This document shows positions 37,593 to 46,311 of a DNA stretch of 64,000 nucleotides, piece after piece (position 1 is the first letter of the stretch; each line of letters opens with the position of its first letter). The notes beneath the pieces are model-generated. The model was given only the letters and a program-made list of their open reading frames with translations. It was not told where the DNA came from and did not search any database. The stretch comes from Clostridium kluyveri DSM 555 (GTDB taxonomy: Bacteria; Bacillota; Clostridia; Clostridiales; Clostridiaceae). Position numbers and translations under genes: made by a program. The DNA lies in contig NC_009706.1 of the NCBI RefSeq assembly GCF_000016505.1, positions 3,844,001 through 3,908,000 of the forward strand, given 5' to 3'.

Positions 37593-37624
37593 GTCAATAA
37601 GTTAGTGTATTCTAACTTATTGAC
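37593..37624. promoter_or_regulatory. Perfect 13-bp inverted repeat
   Basis: GTCAATAAGTTAG - TGTATT - CTAACTTATTGAC, about 50 bp upstream of the hydG-leader -35 and 110 bp downstream of the methyltransferase gene. No T run on either strand, so an operator is as likely as a terminator. Confidence 0.5.
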
Positions 37625-37737
37625 ATTATATAAGTTCACTGAGACATTATAAATTATCTCTTTATTTAATTAAAAATATTCTATACTATACCATAATTTC
37701 AAAATATATTACAAGAAAATTTTACCATAGTCTATAA

Positions 37738-38352
37738 TTATGATTTTTGGGCTATTATACACATCCCTTTACCATTTTTAATAATATCTTTTTTTAAATT
37801 TACAAACCCTATACGCTGCAGTAATGGATAAAGTGTATCAGCACTATAGACATGCATACCATTAATTCGTTGGGACCATTGATCATTTTCAGAATCTGAA
37901 ATTTCATTACAAATCATAAAATATCCACCAGATTTTAAAACTCGATAAACCTGTTTAAATGCTTCTTCAAGATTTGGCCAAAAATAGATAGTTTCAAAAG
38001 CAGTAGCAAAGTCAAATATGTTATCTCCATAAGGAAGCTTGGACACATCGCCAAGTTTCACTTCACACCTGCCTTCTTCAATATAACGCCGATTTTTCTT
38101 TTGACTGTGCTTCACAGAAACTGGTGAATAGTCAATCCCACATACTTTTCCCTTGGGACAACGTTTTAGAAATAATAAAAGATTTGCTCCACCACCACAG
38201 CCAATATCTAACACATTTGCATCTAAACCAGGTGAGATATGTGAATGTCCCCATTTTGAAAGAGACTTATGACCAATATTCATCATATTGACCATTAAAC
38301 TGCCGCCGTAACCTATAGGTTTCCTCGTGTTTTGGAAAAATTTATTAAACAT
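37738..38352 (-). CDS. SAM-dependent class I methyltransferase
   Basis: A 204-residue UbiE/Methyltransf_11-type protein: motif I VLDIGCGGGANLLL, CGIDYSPVSVKHS as motif II, KLGDVSKLPYGDNIFDFATAFETIYFW for motif III-IV (read in two pieces) and a VYRVLKSGGYFMI strand. The substrate is unknown. I take ATG 38352, with AGTGAGG 9 bp upstream, over the GTG at 38367. Host-like base composition; it is the last host gene before the acquired region. Confidence 0.85.
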   Translation of the reverse strand: MFNKFFQNTRKPIGYGGSLMVNMMNIGHKSLSKWGHSHISPGLDANVLDIGCGGGANLLLFLKRCPKGKVCGIDYSPVSVKHSQKKNRRYIEEGRCEVKLGDVSKLPYGDNIFDFATAFETIYFWPNLEEAFKQVYRVLKSGGYFMICNEISDSENDQWSQRINGMHVYSADTLYPLLQRIGFVNLKKDIIKNGKGMCIIAQKS

Positions 38353-38418
38353 TATTTTATTCCTCACTTTCTGTATATTACCTACCTCAAAATATTACAT
38401 TACAAAATATAGTTAAAA

Positions 38419-38570
38419 TATGAGTGATTTTTAACTTCAAATGGCATTTGATTATGAGAAATGTCTTTCTCTCTGAGTCTTAAAAGAACTTATAAAGGTG
38501 TACACAGCAGTACTTATCCTACCTTGAAAAAAATAAGAGTATTAGTGATAATGTGGGTCGGGTAAAATAT
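38419..38570 (+). repeat. Dispersed intergenic repeat, copy 4 (diverged)
   Basis: GAGTGATTTTTA, ATGGCATTTG, ATGAGAAATG, CTACCTTGAAAAAAATAAG, AGTATTAGTGATAATG and GGGTAAAAT align in order with copy 2, without its hairpin insert. The 38353-38851 interval holds no other feature apart from the terminator at 38787-38825. Confidence 0.6.
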
Positions 38571-38786
38571 TCCTTCCCACTAGTCAATGGTAAACATAAG
38601 AAAATATGTAACAAACATTTCATTTTATTTGAAAAATAAACTTTTCTATAAATAATTATATTAGGAGAATAATATTCTGTAAATGTAAAATTCAATTTCA
38701 ATTCATCTAAAATTATATTATTCATACTAAAGCTTCCTTTCTATGCTTGTTTTCTCAAAATTAATTATAAAAAGTCTCTAGTATGA

Positions 38787-38825
38787 ATAAAAGGCCTTTC
38801 AGCTAGGTAATTGCTGGTGGCCTTT
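38787..38825 (-). terminator. Terminator of the recombinase remnant
   Basis: AAAGGCC / GGCCTTT stem followed by TTATTC on the minus strand, just after the remnant ORF at 38852. Confidence 0.6.
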
Positions 38826-38851
38826 CCTCTTTCCTGCCTAAAAATATTTAT

Positions 38852-38995
38852 TTACTCATTTTGTAGATATACCTCACAAATTTATAATAGATATCCACCC
38901 ATTGGCTCTTATGGCCATCTTCGTACACCGCAATCCGTTCAATCAGCGCATTGAAAACACGTTTTATTACCTCAAGCTGTAGCGCAGCGAAATAT
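38852..38995 (-). pseudogene. C-terminal remnant of a large serine recombinase
   Basis: Minus-strand frame ending in TAA at 38854-38852 that encodes an LSR-like tail (VIKRVFNALIERIAVYED, then GHKSQWVDIYYKFVRYI). No upstream part of the gene exists, so it is a broken copy, and it marks the left limit of acquired DNA that I can recognise. Confidence 0.6.
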
Positions 38996-39158
38996 ATCAT
39001 GTTAAAATATCTGTGAATCCGAGCCTTTTAGCGAAGGTTGTCCTTCATTTATTGGGTATTGATATCAAACTTCTTTATCGCCGTAGGCCTTGCCCATGAT
39101 TCTACTACAAGATGAATCCGCGAGTATCCATATAAGCCTGTAAGAAAGGAGTGGTTTT

Positions 39159-40347
39159 ATAAGAAAAAAGCTAGAAGCAGGAAAAATTACTCATTGGCAA
39201 AAATCCCCCAAAACTGAAAGTAAGCGTCAGAAAAAGAAAGAGCGTATCCAACAAGCTTTCTCCAACGCTGTAAATGTTGAAGTCATTCCGGCTAAAAAGC
39301 CTGATCCAGCAGATGATGGTACTATATTACATGTTGCCGCCTATTGCCGTGTCAGCACTTATGAAGAGGCTCAAGCCGGGAGTTTTGAGTTACAGGTACA
39401 ACATTATCAGGAGATGATTGAGAAAAACCCCAAATGGGCACTAGCAGGAATATACGCTGACGAGGGTGTTTCTGCCACTTCCATGCATAGGCGTGTTGAT
39501 TTTTTACGCATGATTAAGGATTGCCGTTCTGGGAAAATTGATTTGATTATTACCAAAAGCGTGAGCCGTTTTGCACGAAACACACGTGACTGTCTTGACG
39601 TGGTAAGACAGCTCAAAATGCTCAATCCGCCTGTGAGTGTCTTTTTTGAAGCAGAAAATCTCAATACAATTGAAAGTAAAAATGAGTTCACCCTTGGAGT
39701 TATGAGCCTAGTAGCACAAGGCGAGAGCGAGCAGAAAAGCGCCGCTATCACATGGTCAATCATTGAACGCTTTAAGAAAGGTATTCCTATTATTTCTACG
39801 CATAATCTCCTCGGTTTTGATAAAGACCATCTTGGTCAGATTGTGATCGTGGAGGAAGAAGCAAACATTGTTCGTTATATTTATGACAGCTTATATGTAC
39901 GGTTCTAACACTCGCGAAATCGCACAATCCCTCACCGATGCCCGTGTTCCTACTGTGCTGGGAAGGCCTATGTGGAAAAGCAGTAGCATTCTCCGCATTT
40001 TGCGGAACGAAAAATATTGCGGCGATGTTTTAATGCAAAAGACATTTACCGTGGATTGCTTTACCCATAAGAAGATGAAGAATACAGGACAACGACCTCA
40101 ATATCTTTTGAAGGGCGGTATTCCAGCCATTATACCAAAAGACAGGTGGCTGGCAGTGCAGAGATTACTCAAAAAGCGCCGTTTCTCTAAGAAGTTGGCC
40201 GAAAAACCGAATATTGGGGTCTTCATCAGCCGTGTGAAAACTGGCGCTTTGCGAGGGTTTGTTTATATTAATCCGAACTGGAGCAAAAAAGAAGTTGCTC
40301 AGGTACTTAAAAAATTGACACAAGAAAGGAATAATAAAAATGTTTGA
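39159..40347 (+). pseudogene. Large serine recombinase, frameshifted
   Basis: The frame opens after AAAGGAG and would begin at an ATA codon (39159) with RKKLEAGKITHWQKSP; no ATG/GTG/TTG is available before the catalytic region. The resolvase domain is recognisable (AAYCRVSTYEEAQ, ADEGVSAT, SVSRFARNTRDCL). A frameshift at about 39890-39900 breaks the recombinase domain: YIYDS is followed out of frame by MYGSNTREIAQSL and NEKYCGDVLMQKT. The C-terminal zinc ribbon and coiled coil of long recombinases is short or absent. Base composition is much richer in GC than the host genes. It is non-functional unless a programmed shift exists. Confidence 0.75.
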
Positions 40348-40795
40348 TAAGATGAATTTTGAAGACTTTTCCTTTGAGGTTATTGATGTTTCCGTCACTG
40401 GTACTCCTGATGTGCATATCACGCAAAACGGCATTACTTTTACCCGCAAGTGTATTGAAGATATGGGATATCCACAGTACATAACACCTATGATTGATGT
40501 GAAGAATAAAGCATTTGCTATTAAAGCCTGCAAGGCAGACAACGAACATGCCGTACGTTTTTCCAAACCTAAGGGAGAACAAAAGGGTGCGGTTGTTACA
40601 TCTTTTAGTACTATTCGTCGGATGATTCGTGGTGTGATGGGTGAGCAATGGAAGAGGAAAAACCGCTATTATATTACCGGGATTTGGTATGCCGAGGTCA
40701 AAGCTATGGTATTCCACCTAAACACGGCCAAGGAACTTCCACCATTTTTGAAGCCGGGCTCTAATGTGCCCTCAACTGGAAATGTAAATAAATAG
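40340..40795 (+). CDS. Conserved hypothetical protein of mobile elements
   Basis: A 151-residue protein starting MFDKMNFEDFSFEVIDVS, with AGAAAGGA 8-10 bp before the ATG; it overlaps the recombinase frame by 8 bp. I recognise it only as a companion of clostridial serine recombinases; no domain or motif gives a function. It lacks membrane segments or Cys motifs. The overlap suggests it was translated together with the now broken recombinase. Confidence 0.65.
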   Translation: MFDKMNFEDFSFEVIDVSVTGTPDVHITQNGITFTRKCIEDMGYPQYITPMIDVKNKAFAIKACKADNEHAVRFSKPKGEQKGAVVTSFSTIRRMIRGVMGEQWKRKNRYYITGIWYAEVKAMVFHLNTAKELPPFLKPGSNVPSTGNVNK

Positions 40796-40911
40796 TTATG
40801 AATTAAGGAATGTGGTGAACGCAATATGCGTTTGCCACCCTTTCCTCCAGCGGCAGGAAATTTCACTAAATTTATATATGATACAATATGGAAAATACAG
40901 CAAATAACTAA

Positions 40912-40951
40912 AAAAATAAAGCTGAAAAGATTAGACTTTCAGCTTTATTTT
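40912..40951. terminator. Bidirectional terminator
   Basis: AAAATAAAGCTGAAA / TTTCAGCTTTATTTT stem with a 9-nt loop between convergent genes at 40795 and 41005; A and T runs on both sides. Confidence 0.85.
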
Positions 40952-41004
40952 CATACTATAAGATTGTGTCATTAGGTCAAAATAGATGCACTAATAAAGG
41001 GGCA

Positions 41005-42135
41005 TTACTTTTTTGAGTTATTCAATATAAATCTATTAACCAATTCCATATCGATAAATTCCTGCACTATTTTATCGACTTGTCTTACATTGGTAAATCT
41101 GGAGGCATTACTATACATAATATTTTTAATTCTCTTGATATTAACGATTTTCCTTTCCTTGAGATCAATGGTTTTCATTTTGTTTGACACACATATGTCA
41201 ATAATTTTCTTTATTGATTCTAAAGATAAGGTATCAAACTTTATAAATCGATCAAACCGATAAAAGATTGGATCGCCCAAATGCTTTCTAATTTCCTCCT
41301 CATTTTGGTAATTAGATGTACATATGACTATTGAATTAAATAATTCGACATGATAATTTTTATCTTCAAAAACACCCTCATCAAACAGCTGATAAAAAGC
41401 ACTATGAAACACAGGTGCCGGTTTATCAAACTCATCAAGCAAAATTACATTTGATTCCCTTTCTAACAAATCTTTAGCAAAACATGGTTGTGAATGATTC
41501 CCTCCAAATAAATAACCGCTAAACTCTCCACTATGAAACATTGAAAATTGTTTTCTGAATAGTTTTTCACCCAGTGTTTTGCTAATGAATTTTGCCGTTT
41601 CTGTTTTGCCTACCCCCGAAGGGCCATAAAACATCAAGACCATAGGTTTTCTATTAGATTTATTTAGCAAAGGGTATAATGAAACAAGAATACGTTCTTT
41701 AGCTTTCTCTTGTCCAACAATATATTCAGAAAAAGAATTGTTTATTTTTAAGAAAGCTGATTTAGTCAATGTTTTATAATTATATTTTTTTACTTCAACT
41801 ATTTTGGGGAAAGTCTGTTCAAATTGTTGCCGTATTTGAATGGGCGGATTTTGAAGAAATAGATTATCAATATCATATCCGCTTAATATGCTGATAAAGC
41901 TTTGAACGGCCCCCTCGGTAATTCCAGCATATGATTCTGAATAAGCAACTAAATTATCAATATGAGTTTTAATTTTCTCCGCTTCATATTCTTGTCCTTG
42001 GTTTTGTTGCTTAATGATGATCTCTTTCCTTTTTGCATCATCATTGGTTATAAATTCTGATAATGAAGTGTTGTCATTTGGTATTAGTTTTTCATACCCT
42101 TTTTTAGGACCATAAAAAACAGTAATTTTCTTCAT
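41005..42135 (-). CDS. AAA+ ATPase, Clp/AAA_2 type
   Basis: A 376-residue protein: residues 1-130 have no recognised domain, then a AAA+ module with Walker A GPSGVGKT (171-178), Walker B ILLDEFD (231-237), sensor 1 in IVICTSN and an Arg in YRFDRF as arginine-finger candidate, followed by a small C-terminal lid. It resembles the D2 module of ClpA/ClpB or ClpX without protease or disaggregase domains. Its ATG overlaps the stop of the DUF6414-like gene by 4 bp (ATGA), so the two are one operon and likely act as a pair. AT-rich composition unlike the adjacent recombinases. Role unknown; defence is an inference from context. Confidence 0.8.
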   Translation of the reverse strand: MKKITVFYGPKKGYEKLIPNDNTSLSEFITNDDAKRKEIIIKQQNQGQEYEAEKIKTHIDNLVAYSESYAGITEGAVQSFISILSGYDIDNLFLQNPPIQIRQQFEQTFPKIVEVKKYNYKTLTKSAFLKINNSFSEYIVGQEKAKERILVSLYPLLNKSNRKPMVLMFYGPSGVGKTETAKFISKTLGEKLFRKQFSMFHSGEFSGYLFGGNHSQPCFAKDLLERESNVILLDEFDKPAPVFHSAFYQLFDEGVFEDKNYHVELFNSIVICTSNYQNEEEIRKHLGDPIFYRFDRFIKFDTLSLESIKKIIDICVSNKMKTIDLKERKIVNIKRIKNIMYSNASRFTNVRQVDKIVQEFIDMELVNRFILNNSKK

Positions 42136-42878
42136 ATATCTACTCCAGCAAGAATTACGTCGAATACATCCAAGGCATTGCCGTTACTTTGATCTTCAAT
42201 AATATCAAAAGCAGAACTTATTGATTTCTGCTCAAAATTAAACTCCTTACTAATATCCAACATCTCTTCCTCAGATTTTCCGACCTTGACTGCATAATAA
42301 TTTAAATCCATTTTAGATAAATCAGCTATACTATAATTATTTCTGAAAGATACAATGTTGAAACGGAATATGTACTTTTTCAGCATCCCACCTACGGTAT
42401 TCTCGGCAATTAATTCATAATATCCTTTGCCGCTGGTAAAAGCCTCATCTAACTTAGAAATATCGAAAACAAAACCCTCATCGGTAGTGAAGTCGGATTT
42501 TGTAATTTTTAAAAAGGGTGTAAACATTTTAAAAAATGCGATAGAGTTTTTATAAGCTCTTACTTTATAATCATTAAATACACATATTCTTTCGTCATTT
42601 TGAGCTCTATTCAAAAAGTCTGTTAAAACAGTATTTGATAGTGTAGTTTTTACTAAGGACGACCCGCTTAATGAAAAGTCTGCACTTGCACTTGTTTCAG
42701 CACTGCCACCTAAAAAAGGAAGCCAGCTTAGCTTAGCAAACAAATTAGCAGAAGTCTTACTTGCTAACTCTTTATTTTTTTCTTCAATTTTATTTTTAGT
42801 TTGTATTTTTTCTCCACCATCATATATGTTTAGATAATCTGTTGCTGACAAGTCATCAAAATATACAACTTTAATCAT
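42132..42878 (-). CDS. DUF6414-like protein, partner of AAA+ ATPase
   Basis: A 248-residue protein beginning MIKVVYFDDLSATDYLNIYDGG, written here in part, which I associate with DUF6414 (MIKVVYFD, SATDYL). It contains an Ala/Ser/Gly-rich stretch around 60-80 (GGSAETSASADFSLSGSS) that may be membrane-active or a linker, then two alpha/beta parts. I start at ATG 42878 with AAAGGAATGG upstream; the longer frame to 43073 runs into the IS110 element and is spurious. Upstream DNA is an IS110 insertion that separates it from the FRG-domain gene on the same strand. Confidence 0.7.
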   Translation of the reverse strand: MIKVVYFDDLSATDYLNIYDGGEKIQTKNKIEEKNKELASKTSANLFAKLSWLPFLGGSAETSASADFSLSGSSLVKTTLSNTVLTDFLNRAQNDERICVFNDYKVRAYKNSIAFFKMFTPFLKITKSDFTTDEGFVFDISKLDEAFTSGKGYYELIAENTVGGMLKKYIFRFNIVSFRNNYSIADLSKMDLNYYAVKVGKSEEEMLDISKEFNFEQKSISSAFDIIEDQSNGNALDVFDVILAGVDI

Positions 42879-42889
42879 GTTTATGACCA

Positions 42890-43187
42890 TTCCTTTCCGC
42901 TGCGCTACAAGGCACAAACGAGGTATGAAACCCATTGCGACTAACGCAGCAATCGAAAATTTTGTTAAAATATGCTTGAGGAGCAGGCACACTACAGAGC
43001 ACGTGGAGGTGAGTGGGCACAGCTTGTCGGCTGACCGTATGTTTATGTGTGCCGGACGTTCTTTCAAGCACAAATGAGTGGGGCTTTGTACCCCGTAAAC
43101 TTATCTTTGGAGAGACAGACTACTCGTTTTTCAGTGAGCGTCCAGTCCCTGCCTGTTCCCTCAAATACTTTTTCAGAGGGATGTGTT
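42890..43187 (+). ncRNA. Candidate IS110 bridge RNA region (left end)
   Basis: About 300 noncoding bases before the transposase ATG, much longer than the right flank. IS110-group elements encode a bridge RNA in the left noncoding end that pairs with target and donor. Loop sequences were not resolved, so this is by position and family only. Confidence 0.45.
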
Positions 43188-44426
43188 ATGCTTAAAATCG
43201 CTTACCCTGTTTGCTGTGGGATGGATGTACACAAATCCTTTCTGGTTGCCTGCATCGCATCGACCAACGAGAAAGGCATCACTACTTACAAAAGCAAACG
43301 GTTTTCCACATTTACCGGGGATTTGCGCCGCTGCGCGGTCTGGCTTTTCGAGAACAACTGCAAGGATGTTTGTATGGAATCCACCGGGAAGTATTGGATT
43401 CCTATTTACAACATTCTGGAACCGACCTGCAAAATTGTTCTTGCCCATCCGAAGTACGTTAAGGCAATCAGGGGCAAGAAAACGGACAAAAAGGATGCAA
43501 AATGGATTGCCGATATCTTTAAGCACGACCTTGTCACAGGAAGCTTTATTCCGCCCGCCGATATCCGTCAGCTTCGGGACTTGGTACGCTACCGTTGGAA
43601 GCTGACCAACTTCACCACTGGAGAAAAGAATCGGGCACAGAACTGCCTAACCGTCTCCAACATCAAACTGGATGATGTTTTTTCCGACGTGTTCGGAAAA
43701 GCCGCTTCCGCTATTACCGGAAGACTGCTTGAAAACAACAAGCCGTTTGATGTGACACCCTATCTTACAAAAGGCATCAAGGCTTCGGCTGAGGACATAC
43801 AAAGTGCCGTGGACGGAGAGATGTGTGATGAACAGGCTGAAAAGCTCCGCATCATCCGTTCCCACATGGATAGTCTTGAACTGTGCAAGCTGAATCTGGA
43901 ATCTCTGATTCTTTCTGTCGCAGAGAAATATCTGCCCCAACTAAACCTCGTTTCGACGGTTCCGGGTATCCAATCCTTTTCCGCAATTGCGGTTATTTCG
44001 GAAATTGGCGTGGATATGTCCGTGTTTCCAACCTCGAAGCACCTCTGTTCCTGGGCTGGACTTACTCCGCAGAACAATGAGAGCGCCGGAAAGAAAAAGA
44101 CCACCCGTATTAATCGCGCCGGAGCCTACATCAAGCCGCTTCTGGTTCAGTGTGCTAATGCTGTTGTTACCAGTAAAAAGCACCCTGAAATCCGCAATCG
44201 TTATCTCGCGCTCAAAAAGCGACGGGGACACAAAAAGGCCATTATCGCTATTGCAAGGATGCTGCTGACTGCCATCTACAACATTCTCAAGAAGAATGAG
44301 CCTTACAATCCGGAGCTTTACCGTAAATCTGACCTTCCGCCTGCACATCGTGAGGTCTCTGTGGCAGAAGCCGTTTTTATTCTGCAAAGGCAGGGCTATA
44401 TTGTGTCTCCTGCCCCAGCTCCCTAA
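43188..44426 (+). CDS. IS110-family transposase (DEDD)
   Basis: A 412-residue transposase. N-terminal RuvC-like DEDD domain with [19 protein letters not shown] and [13 protein letters not shown], and a C-terminal transposase_20 domain with [24 protein letters not shown] and [11 protein letters not shown] containing the catalytic Ser region (NESAGKK). ATG at 43188 chosen because AGAGGG lies 7 bp upstream; the frame also extends further upstream. It appears intact. Confidence 0.93.
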   Translation: MLKIAYPVCCGMDVHKSFLVACIASTNEKGITTYKSKRFSTFTGDLRRCAVWLFENNCKDVCMESTGKYWIPIYNILEPTCKIVLAHPKYVKAIRGKKTDKKDAKWIADIFKHDLVTGSFIPPADIRQLRDLVRYRWKLTNFTTGEKNRAQNCLTVSNIKLDDVFSDVFGKAASAITGRLLENNKPFDVTPYLTKGIKASAEDIQSAVDGEMCDEQAEKLRIIRSHMDSLELCKLNLESLILSVAEKYLPQLNLVSTVPGIQSFSAIAVISEIGVDMSVFPTSKHLCSWAGLTPQNNESAGKKKTTRINRAGAYIKPLLVQCANAVVTSKKHPEIRNRYLALKKRRGHKKAIIAIARMLLTAIYNILKKNEPYNPELYRKSDLPPAHREVSVAEAVFILQRQGYIVSPAPAP

Positions 44427-44499
44427 TTGACATTACTGCTTTTTTGACTGCCTGTGGGCGGTCTAACTTGTTGTACCCTTTTGGGGGATAGTGCTCAAA

Positions 44500-45927
44500 T
44501 TACAATGTTTCAAACTTTACCTCCATCTTTTCCAAACGTTCTTTGGATTTCTTACAATCTTTTACAAGAACTTCCACCCAGTACTTAAGAAATTGTTCTT
44601 TCTCCCCTCTGGAAGTATATAACAACATTTCATCAATAAGGCGTTCTACATCTTTGATATATGCATAAGCAGCATTTGAAAATTTCTCAATGTCACAGTT
44701 ACCTTTTGGAATATCGTCAGATCTAAAAGATGCCATTTTAACTTGCTTTTTATACGATTGTATTTTATTTATTAAGTCCTCTATCGAATATATATTATTA
44801 GAAACAAAATGCGATATATCATCGAATGCGGGATCAATCAAATGAATTAAATCGCTGAATTTCCTGATTATCTCCTGTTCAGAGGCCTGTTCATTTATAT
44901 AGCTGAATCTTCTGGTAAAATAATCTTTAGTCCATTTAATTGTGTAAGGACAATCTTGACGCCATTCTGTTCTACAAATAAAGTTGCCTTCAGTCAGATC
45001 ATTTTCATCAAGATAAATGTATAACCATATACGAGCATTAGCACCATATGCAAGAAATAGATTTTTATAAATTTCAGCAATTCTTTTAATCAATTCTTCT
45101 TTGTCAAAGTTAATACTACTAATTTGATAATTGGCAAGAATCTTTCTAAACTCATATTTATCATGAATATCAAACTTAGTTTTAGTTAATGAAAAATTTT
45201 TGGTTGTATTTGTGCTTTCAAAAACTTGATATAAAACATCGTGTATAAAACCGAGTTTCCTTAATCTGTCGCTTATTTCACGTTTAATATCACGGGGAAT
45301 AATAATTTTTTCATCTATATAAGCGTCAAGACCTTTTTTGCCAATAGGACTAATTACATCATTACTGCAATCAAATCCAAATAATATTCCTGTACCTCCT
45401 TGAAGAATAGCTCTTTGGTTCGTATAAGAAAAATGATAGTCATATTGTATTATATAATTCGAAGATAAGATTTCTTGAATCTGATTCTTTGAGAATATAT
45501 CATCCTCTAATGCGTCAATGGTTGGGTAATTTTTTAGAAGAACTTTTGAAAACAACACAACCTCTTTGCTGCTAAATGGAATAGCAAGCTCTTTATTAAA
45601 AACATATACAACGCCATCGGAGTTACTCTGAGAATTATCTTCTATAGTAAAAAACAATGAACTCAGTGGACTAATACTTAAATCACAGATTCTCGTTGGA
45701 AACCCATAGTGCTGAAGTTTAAATATTGAAGAAAAAACATCCAATTTGGATAGTTTCATCTCTTCCTGAATTTTTTCACATTCCAACGGTAGACAGTCTT
45801 TTTTTCTAAACAAAGATGGAGCTATTTCCCATTGGCAATTTGCTTGTCCTCTAAAATAGTAATTGTTTTTATAGTTTTCTGTGTAAGTAACATAATCATC
45901 AAAAGAACTAATAACAGTTGTTTTCAT
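44500..45927 (-). CDS. FRG-domain protein, candidate defence effector
   Basis: A 475-residue protein with an N-terminal FRG domain: YYFRGQANCQWEIAPSLFR at 23-41 and QHYGFPTRICDLSISPLSS, plus the NQRAILQGG motif later (about 168-176). FRG domains are named for this motif and occur in uncharacterised and phage-defence associated proteins. The C-terminal 250 residues are helical and unassigned. GAGGAG 7 bp before the ATG. Same strand and similar AT-rich composition as the DUF6414-like and AAA+ genes, with the IS110 element in between. The enzymatic activity is not known. Confidence 0.75.
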   Translation of the reverse strand: MKTTVISSFDDYVTYTENYKNNYYFRGQANCQWEIAPSLFRKKDCLPLECEKIQEEMKLSKLDVFSSIFKLQHYGFPTRICDLSISPLSSLFFTIEDNSQSNSDGVVYVFNKELAIPFSSKEVVLFSKVLLKNYPTIDALEDDIFSKNQIQEILSSNYIIQYDYHFSYTNQRAILQGGTGILFGFDCSNDVISPIGKKGLDAYIDEKIIIPRDIKREISDRLRKLGFIHDVLYQVFESTNTTKNFSLTKTKFDIHDKYEFRKILANYQISSINFDKEELIKRIAEIYKNLFLAYGANARIWLYIYLDENDLTEGNFICRTEWRQDCPYTIKWTKDYFTRRFSYINEQASEQEIIRKFSDLIHLIDPAFDDISHFVSNNIYSIEDLINKIQSYKKQVKMASFRSDDIPKGNCDIEKFSNAAYAYIKDVERLIDEMLLYTSRGEKEQFLKYWVEVLVKDCKKSKERLEKMEVKFETL

Positions 45928-45945
45928 TGAATAACTCCTCGGTAT

Positions 45946-46128
45946 TTATCTTTCAGCTTTTTGTATTCTGCGCCGCCCATCCTTGGGCTTCACCGCATCC
46001 TTAGGTATAGCCCAAGTAACCCCAAACCGAACAGCACCAGATATTTTGCCCTGTGCGCAAAGCACCTGTACCCGGCGTGGAGTGATCTCCCATTTTTCCG
46101 CTGCTTCTTTTGCTGTCATATAGTCCAT
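45946..46128 (-). CDS. Small HTH (excisionase-like) protein
   Basis: A 60-residue protein MDYMTAKEAAEKWEITP..., a MerR/excisionase type helix-turn-helix (EKWEITPRRVQVLCAQGKI, then GVTWAIPKDA). ATG at 46128 with AAAGGAACG upstream; the frame extends to 46191 without a site. Xis-like proteins steer excision of integrative elements. A paralogue lies at 59354-59533. Located just beyond the terminator of the recombinase operon. Confidence 0.8.
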   Translation of the reverse strand: MDYMTAKEAAEKWEITPRRVQVLCAQGKISGAVRFGVTWAIPKDAVKPKDGRRRIQKAER

Positions 46129-46272
46129 TAAAACGTTCCTTTGCCGAATAAATATTGTATATATTATATATCGCAGCGGCGAATAAAGCAATCAGATTCG
46201 TGTAAATTATGGAAATATTCACAGTATTATGGTGAAACAGATTGAAAAACAGCAGAAATTCTGCCCAAAGAG

Positions 46273-46304
46273 AAAAGCCGCCAGCATTTGTGGCGACTTC
46301 ACCT
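46273..46304 (-). terminator. Terminator of the recombinase operon
   Basis: AAGTCGCC / GGCGGCTT stem (with G-T pairs) followed by TTTCTCTTT on the minus strand. Confidence 0.55.
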
Positions 46305-46311
46305 GCTATTT

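Larger units (their letters stand above)
42890..44490 (+). mobile_element. IS110-family insertion sequence
   Basis: Transposase at 43188-44426 flanked by a 300-bp structured left end and a 60-70 bp right end. The exact ends are not determined because IS110 elements lack terminal inverted repeats of ordinary kind. Much GC-richer than the genes on both sides. It sits between the FRG-domain gene and the DUF6414-like gene. Confidence 0.8.

Noticed and set aside
38519-38725. 68-codon minus-strand ORF
   Set aside because: Overlaps repeat copy 4 and lacks a ribosome binding site or recognisable motif.
39090-39143. Short frame ending just before the broken recombinase
   Set aside because: About 15 codons with no family match; probably debris of the same element.
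42132-43073. Long N-terminal extension of the DUF6414-like protein
   Set aside because: The first 65 residues are encoded by the IS110 left end; the ATG at 42878 has a proper Shine-Dalgarno and gives the family N-terminus.
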